Positions 36,613 through 51,600 of a stretch of 64,000 nucleotides of DNA are shown here, in pieces. Source of the stretch: Xestospongia muta (lineage: Eukaryota > Porifera > Demospongiae > Haplosclerida > Petrosiidae). The stretch lies in assembly GCA_963693285.1 (NCBI GenBank), contig OY848917.1:3772618-3836617 (forward strand). The letters run 5' to 3'. The number at the start of each line of letters is the position of its first letter. Within the stretch, counting starts at the first letter, position 1. A program made the position numbers and the translations under genes. Under the pieces are notes generated by a model. The model saw only the letters and a list, made by a program, of their open reading frames with translations, was not told the DNA's origin and ran no database searches.

Positions 36613-39600
36613 ATGGCGACTAAAGATGGAAAAAAGATGGAAATTGTAAGTAAAACGACTCATTAATAGTTAGTAATATGTTATAATGACTCTATTTATC
36701 GTATAAAGTTGGTAATAGTTGTACACTCAGTCTTATCTCCTTTGTATACATTAACATTGACACTACAGTATCTTGTATACTACTGAGTTATTACTAACTT
36801 CTATTAACATAGTCTCTCATTTAGTCTATTATAATACTCCTTTATATCAACTGATATCTATAGTAGTTAGGTGTGGCCTGACCCTTAGTTATTAATTAAT
36901 TAAATAATCAGGTCTGTCACCTTATATAGTCATTGCTTGTGGAAATGGAGTCCCTGTGTCAGGACCACTTCATATACAGAAATTGTGACACACAGTTCTA
37001 TAAAAGAATGTGCTAATTAACTGCTGCAGCATATAGTGTGGTAGAACAAGTTTGATATATACATGTTACTAAATCCTTCCTCTCTAAGCAAATGGGTGAC
37101 GATGACAGACTGGCTTTTGGTATGACTACATCAGTTTTAAATGAGTTTAAAGATGACTTATAATAACCTGGTGGAGTTAAGGATTTTAAAAAATCAGTGA
37201 TGAAACATCAAAACCTTTTTCTAATGATTAAATTTGAAGTTAACATTTATACCTGCTCTACTTTTATTTGACTGTTTACTATTTCAATTATGATAGAAGG
37301 GTTAAAATAAGACTGATGTCATATCCTCCTGTAGTAGGGTTTTTCCAGCTGGTCACATTTATATTTATTATACACAGTGGTTCTGAGCCTCAACTTTCAT
37401 AAGGACCAGAACATACTTGACAATATCTATAGCTATACATTTAGTTGTCCTCTTAATGTTGCTTTAGTCATTTGAGAACCCATTCTTACATGTACATGTA
37501 CATGTAGTATGATAGGACACTAATAGTATTACTAAATTTACAATTATATTCATGACTTGTCAGCTTCTAAAGAATTACCAAGAAGACTGACAACACTGTG
37601 TGAATTATACATATAGGTTATTATGTAGGTTTATTATAGATTTACTCCTTCAATACTTGTAATAAAATCATTATTTTTACATCATAAAAACAGTCTATAG
37701 GTAAGATTTGAAAAGTAACTATTTAAAATAGTCTTCTTTAGCTAGTGGTATGTAGGAGACTCTTCAGAAGTAACAGCAGAACTAAGAGAAACTATAGTTA
37801 CATCTGTATCATAGATATTTCTTATTTAAAAGTCCAACCTAATTTCTAGCTACCACCTAGCAGTGTTTGTAGTGTAGGAAAAGTAAAACGTTTCATTTAC
37901 TTGTTTGGGATCTTCACACTTTTCTCTCTATCTCTTCTGCCTTTTCTGTCATTATATACTCTTGTTATTAACTTATTATATGTTAATGGGAAACATGATG
38001 ACACCTTGTGTACTACTGATATGAGTGTGCATTATTTAGAGTATGTATGTTAGTTTATGTACCTACTATAATTATACAGTGTAGTTATTATTTTGTATGT
38101 ACATATTATAATAGACAATAGTGTGTGTGTGTGTTAATTGTCTGTTGTACTTCTGACATCACAAACTGTTACTCACCTACATGTACGAATGTAACTTAAT
38201 ATCACATACTAGTACAAGTTGTAGATATGTCAAAATAATTGACAAATTATGAGATGACTATAATTATAACATGACTAATTAATTATATGTGGTTTATTCT
38301 ATTGAGTTATATAATGAATTACTTTATAATAATGTGTTCCTCTTCCTTAGGACTATGATCTATACATAGCTGCATATGATGGTAATATAGCAAAAGTAAA
38401 GAAAGCAATTGAAAATGAAAATATTCATGTTGATGCTAAATGGGTAAGTAATGTCATTATAATCACACTACAATACTTACAAGATCTAATGGGAACTTTA
38501 ATTATACAATGATTACTAGTAGTATTGTTATTGTTATTGTATAATTCTATTTTAAGTGTATACAGACAAAAAGTACTTATTTTTGGAACTAGAAAATTAA
38601 TTATTGGCCAGAGAATATAAAGTGAAATTATTAAGTTAGTCAGTGACAACTTTGAAGTGACTATAGGTCATTATGTTCATAATAATGTGTGAGGTCCATA
38701 CTTTACAACTAATTTATAGCTGATCCAGTGTTTTCCTGAAGTGTGTTAAGTACATTTGTTGCACACTTTGATTTTCATTAGAAGTAGGTGGGGTTAAAGC
38801 CACACCCATCAAACAAACTTGCCTTGAATTGTAATACTATTTTGTGAATAAAGTTTTATTAATAAAATGACTCGTTGAACATGTACTTTTTCCTGACTCT
38901 ACTTTGGACTCTTCCAATCTTTCTTCAGAACTGTAAGAAAAAAATGTCAAAGTGACCACATGACTAAGTAATGTATTATCTAAAACTACTACATCACTTT
39001 TAATGTTGTTTAGTAGACAACACTCATACTAATTACAGTATAGTTGGTAACTTTGGCTTGTAATAATATTATTTGGTAGATTGATCTACAATCTGATAAT
39101 TTAACTTTGATATAATAAAATTTGACTGTGTTCTTCTGTTAACAAAGGAACATTCCTTGAGTATATTGATACTGAGTCTGTTGAGAAACATTTGAAGAAA
39201 GTATGTTCTAGTCATTTTCTGTACTATATCACTTGAAAGTGTCCTCAATTAAACTTAAAACTCCACCCTCTACATGACAACAATTAATATTGGTTAAATT
39301 AAATTTGGTAGTCCATGCAAAGATTTGTCAAAACACCAAATTTAATTGTCTATCAAATTATCTAGTTATAGTGATAAAGTTAACGATGTGTGAAATTTGT
39401 AATGGAATGTTTGTTGATTTTCAAAGGATTATGTGTACTTTGTGGAATAAACTATGTTATTGAGTTATTACAATATGTTTGTGTACTTAATATATCACAT
39501 GTAATGATTTATCATTTATATCTTTTTGTTCAGGATAGTTACACAATGCTACATGGAGCAAGTAAAGGAGGACATGAAGAATTAGTTATTTATCTCTTAA

Positions 39601-42600
39601 GTATGGGAGCAACTGTGAACATTCAAAATAGGGTAAGTGTAGATATTTACATTGTATAGTATATATTTCATGTTGTGTCATTATATTTACAAGTTATAAC
39701 ATAGGACACCAACTTTATGTTTTGACATAAAAGATTACCTGTGTTGCTTAAAACTGTTGTCATTACTTTAGCTATCATATCATAGCTGATATACACAGTT
39801 CTAAAGCTACAGTTTATTATAAAGGTTAAGAGTCAATTCTCATATTTCTGGCTTTTATTATTTCTATATTTAAACACTGCCCTTGAATGGTGACCACCCT
39901 TGAATGTCTCTCCCTGTTGGACATGAATTAAACACTTCAACAAGTTCAGCTATATTCAGCTATATAGCACATGTGTAACAATTAATAAACCACACTCCCA
40001 TAAAACCTTTCTTTAAAAATTGTATGACATATCTCATTATCTTGTTTCTCAACCAATCATGAAAATTAGTTCCCTCAAATTTACTAACTGTACGGTACTT
40101 CCATTTTTGATATTAATAAAATTTAATAAGACAGAACCAGTCTATAAGAACCAGTCTATATTGTCTACATGTACCTTGTATTTATACTAAACCACAAAAC
40201 TTGTGTTCTAACACAATATTAGCTGTAATATGATCCAGTTTGTAGATGAGAACTTAGGTTTCAAACTGTGATATCTAGTATATTGTACATTAATTTATTA
40301 ATAGACTTGACATTAAGGATTGTTATGTATTATGCATAATCTTTAATGTTACAATAATGTTGTTTACACCATCATAATTTCACATGATCCTTTAATAGTC
40401 ATATATAACAGTAACACTTAAACACACACATGCACATGTAATTCTAAACAATCTTGAGAAACTTTATATGCCAGGCTGTAATAATTGTGTATTAAGTAAT
40501 ATAATTATATGGACCCATATAGAAGACTGTCCCATTTTAGCAAGCTCTAATAAAACTAGACAATAGTCTATCATATCTTTGAAAGAATGACATTTATGAC
40601 TTCATACAATTGTAGATCTATTGTTGATTTGTCTACTACTTTCTAGTTAGTATTGAACCTCTCCTTTGTGTACATGATATATTGAATAATAATTATCATG
40701 ATTGTTGAGCAGTATACCTTGTTTTTGTAGCTACTATGTACTGACTTTCATTGTACTATTCCTACTATGGTCTTGTATGATACATTATGATACCATTTCT
40801 ACCTTTTCTGAGTCTTTGATAGTCAGTATTATAGATTACAATGAATTCAGGTTTGTTGTCAGTATATTTTACTAGTATGGAAGAAAAATGTTCTAGCCAT
40901 TCTCTGTAATGTTTTACTATAAATGAAATAGAAGCAGTCTAAATGTAGATTTCATTTCTACTTGTAAACATTACTGGGTACTTTTAACATATACAGAGTT
41001 ATTTCTGTCATATACATAATGTGATAAGCTAAGCTGGGATATCTCATTTTAAGATATCTAGCATGTTTTACAATATTTTAGTAATATTCTTGACAATAGA
41101 GGTTGATAACAGCTCTGTAATACAGTTAACTCATTTACTGTTACTCTAAATAAATTGATTGGTTACTTTATATAGTTATTTAAATTACATATAAAGTATT
41201 AGACACTAAGAAGTAGTAAATATCACTACAGTCATGTAGTAAATTGTCAGAGCTATGAAGATTCCATTTAATGTCTCATTAGTTAGACAAAAAAGTTAAT
41301 GGATGTTGGGTCCTGTATTTGTGATGGCTGTTGCTATGAAATTTATAAGAGGACAATCTTTGATACCACATACATGTCCTTTCTAAGAAGTGATTTGTTG
41401 AAGTTCATGAAATGTCATTTCCATAGTAATCAAAACAACATATATATTGTCAAGAATTTTAAATGTATTTTGTAGTCATGTAAACAACCTAAATGATCAT
41501 GAACAGATTAAAACAAGCAATCTATTTGAAGAGTGTAGTAATCTGTCTCTGACTTGTACAAGTCTGTACATACATTGTACATTTGTCACTAAAGTATTTA
41601 AATTGGGAAGGCACAAACGTTTTCTGATGGAGGTTATAGAAAGTTATTGTCCAAATAATTAATGTTATGAGTCAATCACATTAATTTATTACATGATATT
41701 GTTGTGATTAGCTATATACTTAATTCTACTAGCATTGCCAGTAAAGTCAATATAGTGTAATGGATGTTATATGGTGAGTACTTAAGACAATACTACAAAA
41801 TCTCAATATTATTAGTATTAGTGGTTATTAATATTCCAGTCCACATGTGATAGTAAAGTGGAGAGTATTAGAATATGCTAAGCCCTAGAAATATTTGTGG
41901 TTATCTTGTATAAATACTGTTAATCTTGTCCACTTCATTAGTTGTAACAAACCTTGAAGATCATTCCAGTAGGTCCCGCCACTTCATTCTCCATGACATT
42001 CTAATTAGAGCACAGGAGAATGGCTGTCCCAAGCTATAGTATATATATTAGGTTTAAATGGGTCCATCCAAAATAATTATAATAATTGTTTGTCATTGAC
42101 ACAAGAAACCAATGCCCTTAGATATGTACTTAATAATAGATAATAAATAGTTTTAGGTATGAATTTAATTGGTCACAAGTATGAAATGCCTCCAAAAAAT
42201 GTTATTACTTATTGCTAAAAATATTTATTACCTGGCCTTCTAACTGTTTATTAATCTGGTGCTACCTTTTACACTTATACCTGCTAACTCTCTACAGCAG
42301 GAGGTATATATAATATAAAATATGAAGTTAACTAACATTATGGTATCATATTATAGTTGTGACCAGTGAGGGTACAGTAATTTAGTATTTTTATGATGTA
42401 GTGATTGCAATATATATTAGGTATAATGATAGCCTGTGTCCTAAGTAATAGTTATCTAGTAACAGGTACTTATTATTAAGTAGTTTACATTCCTATTAAG
42501 CTAGTAAGGAATACATACAGTCTCATTTAACATTACCTTACATATTAATGTTTTAGTACAATTATAGTTTTACAGTACATTGTACCAGTAAGTATAATAT

Positions 42601-45600
42601 GTATATTATAAGGTGTTAGTAAGGACCAGGTACATCAACTTATGATTGTTATCAGTTGTAAGTGTATGTATAGTACATGTACTTTTGTAACATGACATAT
42701 TGTTTATCAGGTCTGTGTATAATATATAATGTAAAAGTGTTTTAGCACTTAATGTATACACATGTACTACATGTGATATAACTATGTAATGTGTAGTTTG
42801 TACTTATCTATATGTTGTGACCTTTATTTCTATTATTAACAGGTTGGACGAACTGCTCTACATTGGGCCTGTATGTATGGACATACAGGTACTGCCCAAC
42901 TTTTAATTTCAAGTGGTGCCAATATTGATATTACTGATATGGTTAGTAGTGACATCAAATTATTGCATTTTGTAAACATATTAATGACAATAACAGTTAA
43001 GGGATCATCATATATGAGTACATCTAAAGCACCACACATGTCCAAGCACTCCACTGACAGTTAGTGCTGTACTACTGACTTCTGAATTACTAACTATAAC
43101 CTTTGAATTGTCTATAGTCCAACACATCTGTGAACAAATTCACTGTATACCTGTATGTTGGTATAACTTTAGTTATTGTGTATTCACCACAGTGACTACA
43201 GCCATACCAGGGTTTTAGGAATTTGAGTGTTCCTTGATACATCTATATTCACCACAGTCATTGATATTTTTATTCCTGTACAAGTCTACAGTAACTGTAG
43301 TACTATCACTACATGTAGGTAGTAGTATATACTACATAGCTACATAGTACAAAGTATGAATTGTTTGTGGTTAATAGTGTTCCTGCCCACATGTAGTAAT
43401 GATGTTGGGATATTAGAGTTGTTAAGTGCTAGAAGTATATATGGCTTCATAACATTGAAGTGTGAACAACTGAGGAGAAAAGTACATCTATAAGAAGTTT
43501 AGAATTTCATATCTACTATATGCACCACACCCCTTAATACATGTACATGTAATTGAAATAATAAAAAAGACATTGTATATCTGAGCCACTTTCTAAAATA
43601 TTGAAAGTATCAATTCAAAGTTCAACATATCATTCATTATTAATGACGATGCCTTTTTCACAAGCACAGTTCTCGTATGCATTATTTAATACCACGTGTT
43701 CATTACTAACTAGTAAAAAAGCATGGCAGCACATGGTTCTTATCAAACAGAGTTGAGAGTTAGTATATCACACAAAAATATTATATATAAAAATTTTATT
43801 GATGGATCCTCGGAATTTTATGCCAGATTATAGCTTCCAATTCTCTTGTGTGTGCTACAACATGGTCCATCCTAGACAGAGTTACACAGCCTATGATTCT
43901 ATGAGTGCCATACCAATATGTTATAAAGACTATGGCAATGTTTGTTATTATCTTCCTGAAAGACAAGGAACAGTTGTGTGGTAGGCATTGGCAGTGGAGT
44001 TATGTCGTGCATCATTTATGACTCACTGTAAGCTAACTATAGTGAGAATTGTCAAACAGTACATCAATATTACCTTTCTATTTGCTGAGTACTGAAGTAG
44101 AGTTTTAACTTCATCAATCACTTTTATCATAGATTGCTCAGCACAGTATCTCACAATTTCAATATATGTTTGTGATTTATAAGGTACAGTTAAAATTCAC
44201 TAAGAGTTCTGTGTCTTGTTGTATAAATACTGTTAATCTTGTCCACTTCATTACTTGTAACAAACATTGAAGTCTATCCCATAAGATCCCACTACTTGAT
44301 TCTCTATGATATTGTAATTAGAGCATATCACTATATTTTACTAGTATGGAAGACAAATGTTATAGCCATTATCTGTAATGTTTTACTATAAATGAAATAG
44401 AAGCAGTCTGTATAGTCTAAATGTAGATTTCATTTCTACTTGTAAACAATACTGGCTACTTTTAACATATACAGAGTTATCCTGTCCTACACATAATATC
44501 ACAATTATACACCTATAATGTACATTGTTACTATGTAACTTCTCTAGTTCTGATATCATTTAGTCTATGAATATGATATGCTAAGCTGGGATATCTCATT
44601 TTAAGATATCTAGCATGTTTTATGATATTTTAGCAATATTCTTGACAATAGAGGTTGTTAACAGCTCTGTAATACAGTTAGCTCATTTACTGTTACTCTA
44701 AATAAATTGATTGGTTACTTTATATAGTTATTTAAATTACATATAAAGTATTAGACACTAAGAAGTAGTAAATATCACCACAGTCATGTAGCTATGAAGA
44801 TTCCATTTAATGTCTCATTAGTTAGACAAAAAATTTAATGGATGTTGGGTCCTGTATTTGTGAGAGCTGTTGCTATGAAATTTATAAGAGGACAATCTTT
44901 AATACCACATACATGTCCTTTCTAAGAAGTCATTTGTTGAAGTTCATGAAATGTCATTTCAATAGTAATCAAAACAACATATATATTGTCAAGAATTTTA
45001 AATGTATTTTGTAGTTATGTAAACAACCTAAATAATCATGAACAGGTTAAAACAAGCAATCTATTTGAAGAGTGTAGTAATCTATCTCTGACTTGTACAA
45101 GTCTGTACATACATTGTACATTTGTCACTAAAGTATTTAAATTAGGACAGCACAACCTTTTTGATGGAGGTTATAGAAAGTTTTGTTCAAATAATTGATC
45201 TTATGAGTCAATCACATTAATTTATTACATGATATTGTTGTGATTAGCTATACTTAATTCTACTAGCATTGTCAGTAAAGTCAATATAGTGTAATGGATG
45301 TTATATGGTGAGTACTTAAGACAATACTACAAAATATCACTATATTAATATTAGTGGTTATTAATATTCCAGTCCACATGTAATAGTAAAGTGGAGAATA
45401 TTAGAATTGCTAAGCCCTAGAAATATTTGTGATTATCTTGTATAAATACTGTTAATCTTGTCCACTTCATTAGTTGTAACAAACCTTGAAGACTATCCCA
45501 GAATGTCCCACCACTTCATTCTCCATGACATTCTAATTAGAGCACAGGAGATTGGCTGTTCCAAGCTACAGTATATATTAGGTTTAAATGGGTCCATCCA

Positions 45601-48600
45601 AAATAATTATAATAATTGTTTGTCGTTGACACAAGAAACCAATGCCCTTAGATATGTACTTAATAATAGATAATAAATAGTTTTAGGTATGAATTTAATT
45701 GGTCACAAGAATGAAATCCCTCCAAAGAATGTCATTATTAATTACTGAAAGATAAGTTTTGAAAAAGGCACATAATAACACTAGAACAAGATAAAAGCAT
45801 AACAGATCAGGATAAAAAGCATTACAGAAATTAGATTGAAGACTCATGCTAGTGAGTAGAAGCCAGAGTGTTTGAGATGCTGGCTAGACTAGTTCACACA
45901 AGATACCTGACCTTCTAACTGTTTATTAATCTGGTGCTGCCTTTTACACTTAAACCTGCTAACTCTCTACAGCAGGAGATATATAATATAAAATATGAGG
46001 TTAACTAACATTATGGTATCATATTATAGTTGTGGCCAGTGAAGGTTCAGTAATTTAGTACTTTTATGATGTAGTGATTGCAATATATATTAGGTATGAT
46101 GATAGCCTGTGTCCTGAATACAGGGGTGGATCTAAGGGTGGGCCAGGCTGGGCCTGGCCCACCCTGGCTCAAAAAACTTGTGTAAATGCACAACCACATC
46201 GTTAACATCGATGATACACTTGATCAGTTTGCTGCTTCTGACAGTAATAGACGAATAGTGCTACCTAATATCAGTAGCTGTATTGATTGTAGAGAAAATA
46301 ATTATAATTATAATCTATCAATAGATTTGACTTACAGGATTTACATTTTTTTTCTTTGAAATAATATATCAGCAGCATATTATTGTAGTCACATTGGTTC
46401 TCAAATTGTACCAGATTGACTTTCTAAAGGGCTAAATTTCAAAATTTTCTTGGGGAAGCATGTCCCCAGACCCCCCTAGAAGGTTTTTGGTCTGTGGGTC
46501 CACCCAACCAATTTTTTCTAGATCCGCCCTTGCCTAAGTAATAGTTATCTAGTAACAGGTACTTAGTATTAAGTAGTTTACATTCCTATTAAGCTAGTAA
46601 GGAATACATACAGTCTCATTTAACATTACCTTACATATTAATGTTTTAGTACAACTATATCTTTACAGTACATTGTACCAGTAAGTATAATATGTATATT
46701 ATAAGGTGTTAGTAAGGACCAGGTACATCAAGTTATGATTGGTATCAGTTGTAAGTATATGTATAGTACATGTACTTTTGTAACATGACATATTATTTAT
46801 CAAGTCCGTGTATAATATATAATGTAAAAGTGTTTTAGTACTTAATGTATACACATATACTACATGTGATATAACTATGTAATGTGTAGTTTGTACTTAT
46901 CTATATATTGTGACCTTTATTTCTATTATTAACAGCTTAGACGAACTGCTCTACATTGGGCCTGTATGTATGGACATACAGGTACTGCCCAACTTTTAAT
47001 TTCAAGTGGTCCCAATATTAATATTACTGATAAGGTTAGTAGTAACATCAAATTATTGCATTTTGGAAACATATTAATGACAATAACAGTTAAGGGATCA
47101 TCATATATGAGTACATCTAAAACACCACACATGTCCTAGCACTCCACTGACAGTCAGTGCTGTACTACTGACTTCTGAATTACTAACTATAACCTATGAA
47201 TTGCCTGTAGTCCAACACACCTGTGAACAAATTCACTGTATATCTGGATGTTGGTATAACTTTAGTTATTGTGTATTCACCACAGTGACTACAATCATAC
47301 CAGGGTTTTAGGAATTTGAGTGTTCCTTGATACATCTATATTCACCACAGTCATTGATATTTTTATTCCTGTACAAGTCTACAGTGACTATAGTACTATC
47401 ACTACATGTAGGTAGTACTATATACTGCATAGCTACATAGTAACAGAGTATTTATTGTTTGTGGTTAGTAGTGTTCCTGCCCACATGTAATAATGATGTG
47501 GAGATATTAGAATTGCTAAGTCCCAGAAGTATTTATGGCTTCATAACATTGAAGTGTAAACACTTGAAGAGAAAGTACATCTATAATCACTTTAGAATTT
47601 CATACCTACTATGTGTACCGCATGCTCGTTTAATACATGTACATGTAATTGAAATAATGAAAAAGACATTGTTTATCTGAGCCACTTTCTTTAGCATCAT
47701 TACATTAGCCCATAGCTTTATTCAGCTGCATCAATTAAGCAATGATGTTACTATATATTACAATTGTATACTATTTTAATGATTCATGTAGACTATATAC
47801 CTTATACAAATTGGTTGTGTTTCCCAATATGACAACTTTGTCACCACAAATATCACAAATACCATTGTCATCAGAATTTTACTCGAAATGAGTCCATACC
47901 AAGCTTATTTTGTGCTTGTTTATTGCTCCTCCTGCAGTTGTCATAATTAATCAATAGTAGACTAGAGAATAAGATTTCTAGCATCTCAATACATGTTAGC
48001 TTTTGATGTCAATCAATTTGATACTAAAGTAAACTTAAGTTTTGGTATGTGAGTGGCTATTGGCTAGTTAGCTTTATTACAGGTGGGGTTAATATGGGTG
48101 TGATTAATACATATATTGATATTAATACAGCAATAATCACAATACCGATAATAATTAATATTCTAAAATATCAAAAGTATTGATCAATAGTTCAATATAT
48201 ATCACCTATTATTAATGATGATGCCTTTTCACATGCATGGTTTTCCTATACACTATTTTATGTGAAGCAAAAATAGTTAATTAATTTGTCCTGGACAGGA
48301 CCTTTTTATACTCAACCTCCTCGTTTAATGGAAAAAAGGTTTTGTAACTGTTGTCATAGTAACTGGTATTGTGCTATCATTAAAAACTTATCGAGTTTGT
48401 CATTTGTTTTTAATATATATCAGTGTAGTAAGTAATGTAATTTTAATTCTCACTTTGGATTGTTAGTTACAACACTCAAGTCAATGTATTATATATACAT
48501 GTACATGTGTATATACATAATGTTTATACATATATCATGTACATGTACATTTTATACACATACATGTACACAGCATGTACCCTGAACTTTATGCCTTAAA

Positions 48601-51600
48601 TACCAGGCACTAAAGAGTTTTAATTTTTCACCTAATATTTTCTATGATATATATATAACTACAATGTAGTTAATTTGTTAATATCAATGACAGTTTACTA
48701 TCTGAAATTATTTGTGATTTATTTATGTTATTTTAGTATGGCAAGAAACCATTGGATTATATTAACAATAAAGAGACTGTTCAGTTAATAAGTAAGTGTT
48801 TTATTAAGTGTACAATGTTTGTTGTTTTAACTTTTCATATAATGCTGTACACAACACCTGTAACCTTTATATTTACCAAATGAAAGTATCATTATAGTTT
48901 TTCACAATGTTAGTTCACTTTTTGAGTATTAAAAACTAAAATTTGGTAGGAAAGTAAATACATAATAGTATTTTTCTAGTCAAAAGATCTACCTTCAACA
49001 GTTGTGAAATGTATTGTAACATCAATTTCACTTAAAATATTTGTAACAAATGGTAAATGTTAATGTCTTAAAACTTGTCAATGACACATATTTGTTTGAA
49101 TCAGATATTAGATTCAATAAAAAGTGTTAACTCTTGATGTAGAGTGGTACAATAATCATATGTACAAACCAATTTATGTTGTCATCAATACAATCACTTT
49201 GAACAATATTGTATTTATTATTAGTGGTATAAACAACACATCATTTGTTACTCCCATTATGTCATGATATAAAATGTTAAAACAAATTAAAGTTGAGTGT
49301 AGTCTTATGTAAATTTATGGTTTGAATTGATAGATATTATGGAACTAAAGAATTTCCAGTATTTACTCAAGAAACTGTGTAGCCAGTTTTATTTGCGGAC
49401 ATGATTTTTACTAAAATATACATGAGATTATATTTCTTGTTAACTTCCTTTCCACCATATTTAATTTATGCTAAGTTAAATTTTAATTTTTGTGCATTGG
49501 AGGATTAATCAAAGTTCCAATGAAAAAACTGGCTATGTGGCAATCTGACTAGACTTTTAAAATTAATACATGTATCAGAGCTACAATACCTTGTACAACA
49601 ATATAAAATAACACATATTAACTGGTTAAGTTTGTTGAAAACTCTTTTAGCTAAATATGTCATTAATGGCCTATAGCTCAATGTAATTGGTTTACTAAAT
49701 GCAAATTAGAAAAAAGAACTTATGACATAATAAGTACTTGAATAACATTTTTAAAATATACTTCTTATGTTTTATACTCTCTTCCTTTGTAGAATATGGT
49801 CCAGTGTTCAAAAGAGGACTACATGAAGGCTATGTGTACATTACAAGTCTGAAGTTAGTCCTTCTTGGGCCACCCTGTGTTGGAAAAACAGCATTCAAAA
49901 ATCTTCTTTTCAATTGGCCTGCTCCAAAAAATCATCACAGCACAGCCATATCTACTCGTCCAATTCGTGCAACAGAGAGAGTGGCAGATCAGAAGGAAGG
50001 CAAGATATGGCTTCAGATTACTGAAGCAGAGTTGTTTAAAATGCTCTCAGATGCAATTCGAGATCTAGCTACTACAGAAGGTTCTGCTACAATTAGCTTG
50101 AAACAAAAATCAAGTGAAGCTTCTGCTAATTCTTCTGCCTCAACACATGAGCCAAAGAATATTTCTACAATGACACCAGTAACAATGCCAAGTTCTCTTA
50201 ATGCTTCGACCACATTATTGCCTTACTCTTCACCTGATGTTGTGGAAGAGGATGTACCACAACCTAAACCACAACTGGATTCTACCTACTACTCTAAGGA
50301 TATACTTGGTATACTTGCAAAACGTAAGAAGTCGGAAGAGCTTCATAGGTCAACGTGGATACATGTTCTTGATAGCGGTGGCCAACCTCAATTTGCTGAT
50401 ATATCCCGATTTTTTCTTCATGGTAATGCAATACATGTCATCCTTACAAAGTTAACAGAAAGCCTTTATGATAAGCCTCAGTTTGTTTATTCAGTGAATG
50501 GCAAGTTGCTGAACCAACCCAGTGAGCTCCAAATGAGCAACCTTGAGCTTATAGAAAATTTTGTGCGTTCCATTGTCTCTTCTAAAAATATAATGGCATC
50601 AAAGGGAACAACAGTTGTAACCTCAAAACCTTTGTTTGCAATTGTTGGTACATACCTTGATCAGCTTAACAAGACTATTAAGAAGTCAAGAGTAGTAGAA
50701 ATTTTAAGGGAAAGAAATGCACAGCTTTTGTCTGCCTTAGAAGAGTTTAGAGGTCACTTTATATTTTATGATGATGAAGCGAAGGAGCTTATTTTTCCAG
50801 TTGATAATTTGTGCTGGTGGAGTCGTAAGAAGATATCTTCAGCAATCCGTCAACGAATCATGTCTAAAGTTGGTGTCGGCTTTAATTTTCCAGTACCAGT
50901 TCGTTGGTATATGTTTGAGTTAAAAGTGAGTGAACAAGCATCACAAGAAAATCATGGTATCATCTCATTTGACAATTGCTGTGAGATTGGTGGTCAATTG
51001 AGTATGGATGTAAGTGAGGCGAAAGAATGTGTAACCTTTTTTGACTCTCTAAGTCTGTTCCTGTATTATCCCAAAGTCCTGCCTAATATTATCTTCACTA
51101 ATCCTCAATATCTTTTAGATTCACTCTCCACTTTAATAAGATTCTCATTTGTTGATCTGTTAGAGGAGATATTACCAGATGAAGAGCTATCATCTGAAGA
51201 TCAACGTTTACTTTGTGAAGATGGCATTTTTGAAGATTCACTTCTTGATAAGCTTTCTCTTCCTTTTATTCCTCATCTGTTCTCAAAGGACAATTTTCTT
51301 CAGTTACTTTGTCATTTATGCATTATTGCTCCTCTTCCTACAGCTGATCCTGTGAGGCGTTATTTTATGCCAATTGTGTTGACACCCTCTGTAGTAACAG
51401 ATGAGGATAAAGCAGTGTACATGACTTCATGTGATCCTATGATGATTGAGTTTAGCAGTAAAGTAGTCCCTCAGGTATGTGTTAATAAAACCACATACAG
51501 TGTATAGTACTTTATATTTGTTTCCTGTGTGCATTCCTTGTATTTTTATGAATATTTAAACTTAATACTTAGCCTTTATAGTATTAACTATTCCTAATTT

